DNA of 18,136 bases. It comes from an uncultured Bacilli bacterium (GTDB lineage: Bacteria > Bacillota_I > Bacilli_A > RF39 > UBA660). Positions 14,804-18,136 of this stretch are shown one piece after another (positions within the stretch are counted from its first letter, which is position 1; every line of letters starts with the position of its first letter). Location: positions 1-18,136 of the forward strand of contig CANRGI010000006.1 of NCBI GenBank assembly GCA_947630095.1, read 5' to 3'. The position numbers and the translations under genes are program-made. The notes beneath the pieces are model-generated. The model saw nothing but the letters and a program-made list of their open reading frames with translations, was not told where the DNA came from and ran no database searches.

Positions 14804-15433
14804 TTATGTTGTACCAGTAGCATCAGGTTCTTCCCAAGTTATGGTATCGTCAGTTATCATTTTTATTATTTCTTTACCATCTATATTATAAACACCTACT
14901 ATTCTCCACATAATACCACTATAGTATAAATAGTTATTAGGGTTTTCTCCAGTATATAAGCAAGGGTTATCTGCTGTTATAGTACCACACTCTAATTTTT
15001 CTTTTACATCGTCAACTAAATCTTTTTCAGAAGTACTACCTTCTTCTCCATTCCAAACTGCTATATAGGCTTTACCTGTAACTTTTATAAGTATTCTCTC
15101 GTCATTCATAGATGTATCGTCTACTGGATTTAATATGCAACCATTAGATACGTGGTCTCCAGTACAATTAGGGTTATCACTATTAACTTCTTTTTTTAAG
15201 TAATTATCTTCTAATAAAGTATAAACGTGTATTATAGTATCTTGATTAAAAGATTTATCTCTTCCATAATTTTCTGCTGCGACTAATATTTGATTTATTT
15301 TATTTTCTAATAGACGCTCATTAATTCTTTTCCTAATTTTTACTATACTAGGAACTGCAATTGTTAAAATAACACCTATTATTGCTATTACAACCAAAAC
15401 TTCTGTCAAAGTAAAACCAGATTTATTCTTCAT
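14804..15433 (-). CDS. Prepilin-type N-methylation protein with the start of a lectin-like surface domain
   Basis: This is a type IV pilin or pseudopilin-like protein of 209 aa. The short basic leader MKNKSG is followed by the prepilin peptidase site G6/F7TLTE11, with Glu at +5, and the hydrophobic helix VLVVIAIIGVILTIAVPSIV. A coiled helix follows (33-56), then a Cys-containing domain (Cys90, 99, 149, 158). Near the end is NYLYYSGIMWRIVGVYNIDG (167-186), similar to the IWWRIIRTNEDGS region of the large surface protein at 16179-17960. The protein ends about 25 residues later, so that domain looks cut short. Ribosome site is GGAGGG. It is a solitary gene with a consensus promoter; no pilus assembly gene is nearby. 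Confidence 0.85.
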   Translation of the reverse strand: MKNKSGFTLTEVLVVIAIIGVILTIAVPSIVKIRKRINERLLENKINQILVAAENYGRDKSFNQDTIIHVYTLLEDNYLKKEVNSDNPNCTGDHVSNGCILNPVDDTSMNDERILIKVTGKAYIAVWNGEEGSTSEKDLVDDVKEKLECGTITADNPCLYTGENPNNYLYYSGIMWRIVGVYNIDGKEIIKMITDDTITWEEPDATGTT

Positions 15434-15461
15434 AGCAATTACCCTCCATATTCTATTTTCT

Positions 15462-15491
15462 ATTATACAAAATATAAGTTCTTTTTGTCAA
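15462..15491 (-). promoter_or_regulatory. Consensus sigma-A promoter of the prepilin-like gene
   Basis: Perfect TTGACA (15486-15491) and TATAAT (15462-15467) boxes are separated by 18 bp on the minus strand. The -35 overlaps the last codons of engB, so the gene is transcribed independently of engB. Confidence 0.85.
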
Positions 15492-16072
15492 TTAATCTTT
15501 CTTTCCATAATATCAATTATTCTGTCACGGCCTAGTTTAGTAAGTTTACTAAAGTTTATTATATCGTCACCCATAGCAACATCTATAGTCATACTTATTA
15601 ATTTATCTTGCTTTGCTTTAGCACTTTTTGCTACTTTATCATATTTTGTACATACAACTGTTACACTTAAATTATAATATTTTAAAAAATCATACATAAG
15701 TAAATCGTCTTCAGTTGGTTTATGTCTATAATCTACTAATAAAAAACAATGCTTCAAATTGGGTCTATTCATTATATATTCTTCTATCATAAGACCAAAC
15801 TTCTCTTGCTTTTTATTACTTACAGAAGCATAACCATAACCTGGTACATCTACTAAATAACACATATTATCTATATTATAAAAATTTAATGTTTGAGTTT
15901 TACCTGGTTTACTACTTGTTCTAGCAATATTCTTTCTATTTACTAAAGTATTTATAAAACTACTTTTACCTACATTACTTCTACCTAATATTAAAAATTC
16001 AGGCTTGTTATCAGTAGGATACTGACTTGCTCTTACTGCTACATTAGATAGTTCTACTACATCAAATTTCAT
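15488..16072 (-). CDS. engB: Ribosome biogenesis GTPase YsxC/EngB
   Basis: EngB (YihA/YsxC) is an essential GTPase for late 50S assembly. The 194 aa carry all G motifs: G1 GRSNVGKSS (30-38), the G2-region SSKPGKTQTLNF (53-64), G3 DVPGYGYA (75-82) and G4 TKYDK (142-146). The length and the opening (VVELSNVAVRASQYP) are typical. The ATG follows an AGAGGTG site. It is transcribed from its own promoter. In Bacillus this gene sits after lonA; here it has no such neighbour and is flanked by surface-protein genes. Confidence 0.97.
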   Translation of the reverse strand: MKFDVVELSNVAVRASQYPTDNKPEFLILGRSNVGKSSFINTLVNRKNIARTSSKPGKTQTLNFYNIDNMCYLVDVPGYGYASVSNKKQEKFGLMIEEYIMNRPNLKHCFLLVDYRHKPTEDDLLMYDFLKYYNLSVTVVCTKYDKVAKSAKAKQDKLISMTIDVAMGDDIINFSKLTKLGRDRIIDIMERKIN

Positions 16073-16090
16073 ATAACACCTCTTACTTAT

Positions 16091-16119
16091 ATTATACTAG
16101 ACTTTTATACTTTTGCAAA
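16091..16119 (-). promoter_or_regulatory. Sigma-A promoter of engB
   Basis: A perfect TATAAT (16091-16096) on the minus strand is 17 bp from TTTGCA (16114-16119), a 4-of-6 match to the -35 consensus. It lies 18 bp before the engB ATG. Confidence 0.65.
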
Positions 16120-16153
16120 CTAGTTTTAAAGAAAAATAACTAATTTAATGTTA

Positions 16154-16176
16154 AAAACACTCTTTACGAGTGTTTT
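16154..16176 (-). terminator. Terminator of the variable surface-protein gene
   Basis: A perfect 9-bp stem (16154-16162 with 16168-16176, 5-nt loop) is followed by T-rich sequence on the minus strand, and by TTTT on the plus strand. Confidence 0.8.
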
Positions 16177-16178
16177 AA

Positions 16179-17960
16179 TTAGTTATCAGCAGATGCACAA
16201 GCATCAGTTATTTCTGTAGGTATATAAGGGTCGTCTACTGTTCCTTTTCCAGTTACTGATAAGCAAGATTTCAGAGATAGGACTGGACGAACGCCGTACG
16301 AATCGCGGACGTCGTCGTTGTTCAAGTTGCCAGGGTACGCGCTGGAAAAGCGCACGTCGAACATATACGCCCAACCATAAAGGAAGTTATGTGGACTCAT
16401 TGTACACCACTTAGTACTTCCTGTTACACTTCCTCCATTGCTATTTTTATAATAATATGTATTTTCACTATTACTTCCATATACACCTCCTGCATATGAT
16501 ATTTCGTCTGCTGTCATTAATGCTACAGGATATGTTAATTTCTGATTTCCTACATTACTTTTATTTAATGCGGTAAATCTATCTGCTATATCTGCTCCGC
16601 CAATTGTGCCCTCAGTTCCAGGTCCATCATATAATAACCCAGTTTGATCTACTCCACACTTAAATGATGGTCTTTTATTTGAGTCTAATCTAGTTCGAGC
16701 AGCATAGTCCATTGTACCAGACCACATATCACTTATTGCTGAATATTTGGCTGTAGCCCTATCGTTACAATATATTGCAGTTTTACTTAAATATATACCA
16801 TAATCACTTAATAAATTTTCTTCATACCATTCGTCTATTACTTTCTTTATATTTGAATCTGTATCATTTTTTCTATTATCTTCCAGTGTATCTCCTGTTT
16901 CCCCATACATATATCCTACATATCTTGTATTATTAAAACTATCGTTATATTTAGATGTTGTATTATTTATATATCCTTGTTCTGTACTAGAACTTATTCC
17001 AGCATACAATAATCTTACACTTCCGTCCTCATTGGTTCTGATTATTCTCCACCATATATCTTCTTCGCCTTCTTTACCAAATTTTACCCAGTTATTAGTT
17101 ACATCTCCTACATAATATAATACTTGCCCTTGTGTTCTTCCATCTGACTCTAAATAATTTAAATCTGTTTCTTGATATAAACCTGATGTTAACCCTAAAT
17201 TCTCATATGTATCTGAAAAATCTGTCCTTGTTCCTATTACTTTATTATCTTCCATTATTGCTGTTAGTATTGGTCTTGAAGTTGTTGTGTTTACTGGTCT
17301 ATTCGGGTCTATTTCTAAAGTAGTATCACAAGTTCCTGTCTTACCTATTGCTCTTAGATGTGCACTTACACTTCTTTGTGATGCTACTCCCTCTAATAAT
17401 CTTGTTTGGTCATTTTCTCTATCATAACTTAACCATATATATAATGTATAATCTTTGCTAGTAGTATCTTTGTTTAATTGCTCTACACTTGCTAAATCTA
17501 TATATTTCTCTCCATACGCATCTGTCTTTATTTCACTGAAGTTACCATTTTTAACTAATTCTCCATTACTTTCTAATCTATACTTTAAATACTTTTGAAA
17601 TGTATCATTAGGGTCTTCTCCTACTGGCAAATAAAAATTACCTCCAAGCATATCTATATATAAATATAAATTATAACATACATCTTTTAATGTACTATCA
17701 CTTGTTTTTGTTACAGTAAATTCGTGTTTACTAGCATTAGTTGAATATTTTTCGTCTAGTATAGGCGCTACTCCATCTAATGCTATTGCATCTTCGTCTA
17801 TCTGTAACTTAATTAACCCTGCAGTTAATTCAAAATTAGTTCCATCTCCTTCAATTATAGGTGAAAAATAAGCATAAGTTACACTTACTATTACTACTAT
17901 TAAACATAGTATACTTATTCCTAATAATAATACATAATTCTTTTTTCTTACTTCTTTCAT
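16179..17960 (-). CDS. Surface protein with TasA/camelysin-like N-terminus and lectin-fold-like C-terminal domain (candidate DGR target)
   Basis: This is a predicted anchored or secreted surface protein of 593 aa. Residues 8-30 form a hydrophobic signal/anchor ending VTYAYFS, followed by a FELTAGLIKLQI motif, as in TasA/camelysin proteins with SipW-type signals. Residues 34-215 are probably a beta-sandwich. Residues about 280-565 form a Trp- and Gly-rich domain with DIWWRIIRTNEDGS at the start and YGVRPVLSL at the end, resembling C-type-lectin/formylglycine-generating-enzyme-like modules. Seven Cys are spread through the ectodomain. Residues 531-560 are encoded by a patch of high GC unlike the rest. 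The ATG has GAGGTG upstream at slightly long spacing. A leader ORF, terminator hairpin and inverted repeat precede it. Ligand and function are unknown. Confidence 0.85.
   Translation of the reverse strand: MKEVRKKNYVLLLGISILCLIVVIVSVTYAYFSPIIEGDGTNFELTAGLIKLQIDEDAIALDGVAPILDEKYSTNASKHEFTVTKTSDSTLKDVCYNLYLYIDMLGGNFYLPVGEDPNDTFQKYLKYRLESNGELVKNGNFSEIKTDAYGEKYIDLASVEQLNKDTTSKDYTLYIWLSYDRENDQTRLLEGVASQRSVSAHLRAIGKTGTCDTTLEIDPNRPVNTTTSRPILTAIMEDNKVIGTRTDFSDTYENLGLTSGLYQETDLNYLESDGRTQGQVLYYVGDVTNNWVKFGKEGEEDIWWRIIRTNEDGSVRLLYAGISSSTEQGYINNTTSKYNDSFNNTRYVGYMYGETGDTLEDNRKNDTDSNIKKVIDEWYEENLLSDYGIYLSKTAIYCNDRATAKYSAISDMWSGTMDYAARTRLDSNKRPSFKCGVDQTGLLYDGPGTEGTIGGADIADRFTALNKSNVGNQKLTYPVALMTADEISYAGGVYGSNSENTYYYKNSNGGSVTGSTKWCTMSPHNFLYGWAYMFDVRFSSAYPGNLNNDDVRDSYGVRPVLSLKSCLSVTGKGTVDDPYIPTEITDACASADN
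16281..16370 (-). other. GC-rich, NNC-rich patch: candidate variable region of a diversity-generating retroelement
   Basis: These 90 bp (residues 531-560) are about 59% GC by my count, in a gene and window near 30%. Of 30 codons, 17 end in C, and most of these could arise from AAC by changing only adenines (GAC, TAC, AGC, GGC, CGC, GTC, TCC). The patch sits at the end of a lectin-like domain just before GVRPVLSL. No template repeat or reverse transcriptase lies in the window, so the assignment is inferred. Confidence 0.55.
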
Positions 17961-18039
17961 ATTTTTTGCACCTCACTACTTACACATAAAAAAGAGCATA
18001 GTAAACTACTACACTCTTGTGTATGCAAAAAATATGAAA
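17955..18039. repeat. Exact 16-bp inverted repeat enclosing the leader hairpin
   Basis: TTTCATATTTTTTGCA (17955-17970) has its perfect reverse complement at 18024-18039. The arm nearest the gene covers the start codon and spacer of the surface-protein gene. A further TACACA/TGTGTA pair (17981-17986, 18018-18023) continues the symmetry inward. The 53 bp between the arms hold the ribosome site and a terminator hairpin. Confidence 0.85.
17985..18016 (-). terminator. Terminator/attenuator hairpin in the surface-protein leader
   Basis: On the minus strand AAGAGTGTAGTA pairs with TACTATGCTCTT over 12 bp (two G-U pairs) around a 3-nt loop, followed by six T. Only about 25 bp separate it from the surface gene ATG, with no room for a promoter. 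Transcripts reaching the gene must pass this hairpin. Confidence 0.75.
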
Positions 18040-18045
18040 AATTAG

Positions 18046-18099
18046 TTAGTAACCCCCCCCGGCTTTTTCACAAATATTTGTTCTTTCTAATCTTCTCAT
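18046..18099 (-). CDS. Putative 17-residue leader peptide containing a run of eight G
   Basis: An AGGAG site (18108-18112) lies eight bases before an ATG encoding MRRLERTNICEKAGGGY and a TAA stop. The three Gly codons come from an uninterrupted run of eight G (C on the plus strand, 18053-18060). The ORF ends seven bases before the first arm of the inverted repeat, a leader-peptide position. A possible -10 box TAGAAT lies at the window edge (18131-18136). Expression is not shown. Confidence 0.45.
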   Translation of the reverse strand: MRRLERTNICEKAGGGY

Positions 18100-18136
18100 A
18101 CTTTCTTCTCCTATTCTTATCTATACATTTATTCTA

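Noticed and set aside
1..16280. Template repeat for the GC-rich patch within the window
   Set aside because: By eye there is no other GC-rich or similar stretch, and no reverse transcriptase gene, so any DGR template must lie elsewhere.
18053..18060. Poly-C/G run as a pure assembly artefact
   Set aside because: Possible, but the surrounding ORF, ribosome site and shifted-frame ATGA overlap are consistent, so I kept it as a finding to verify with reads.
1..18136. Recoded TGA (Mycoplasma-type code)
   Set aside because: TGA terminates spoIIP and engB at their expected ends, and tryptophans are TGG.
1..18136. CRISPR array, tRNA, rRNA, insertion sequence
   Set aside because: No regularly spaced direct repeats, cloverleaf or rRNA-like sequences, or transposase genes were seen on either strand.

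Overview
The window is AT-rich (about 30% GC by eye) and is packed with genes, most of them on the minus strand. The standard code applies: TGA is a stop (spoIIP, engB) and tryptophan is TGG. Gene content points to an endospore-forming Bacillota genome, probably an uncultured gut lineage of the Bacilli (RF39- or Erysipelotrichia-like). The evidence is an HrcA/CIRCE heat-shock operon, Prp with the Prp-cleaved form of L27, and four sporulation genes (spoIVFA, spoIVFB, spoIIP, gpr). Taxonomy is inferred from gene content only.

Layout, left to right. 1-4776: hrcA-grpE-dnaK-dnaJ (minus), with a consensus sigma-A promoter between two CIRCE-type operators. 4790-6630: asnS and a small unknown gene. 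6654-7720: rplU-prp-rpmA with an L21-type leader. 7765-10463: a large lipoprotein with four InlB-type B-repeats and three copies of a domain I do not recognise, preceded by a tiny leader ORF. 10511-11789: spoIVFB and spoIVFA. 11834-12309: a YigZ-family gene on the plus strand with only the N-terminal domain. 12308-14441: gpr, spoIIP and a YqxA-like small membrane protein. 14428-14767: rpsT (plus), divergent from gpr. 14774-15491: a prepilin-like protein with its own consensus promoter. 15488-16119: engB. 16154-18136: a TasA/camelysin-like surface protein with a C-terminal lectin-fold-like domain and an elaborate leader.

Two Bacillus subtilis neighbourhoods are recognisable. One is spoIVFA-spoIVFB-rplU-prp-rpmA, here interrupted by the InlB-repeat lipoprotein. 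The other is rpsT/gpr-spoIIP-yqxA, which in B. subtilis lies near hrcA-grpE-dnaK-dnaJ. SpoIVFA/SpoIVFB handle pro-sigma-K processing, SpoIIP drives engulfment, and GPR degrades small acid-soluble spore proteins at germination.

The most unusual part is 16179-18136. The surface-protein gene carries a 90-bp patch of about 59% GC at the end of its lectin-like domain, rich in NNC codons. This resembles the variable region of a diversity-generating retroelement. Its 5' leader has a 17-codon ORF with a run of eight G, then a terminator hairpin enclosed by an exact 16-bp inverted repeat that covers the start codon. One added G (or loss of two) would extend the leader ORF through the hairpin so that it ends in an ATGA overlap with the surface gene. 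This suggests a surface antigen that is phase-variable in expression and hypervariable in sequence; that reading is inference from the DNA.
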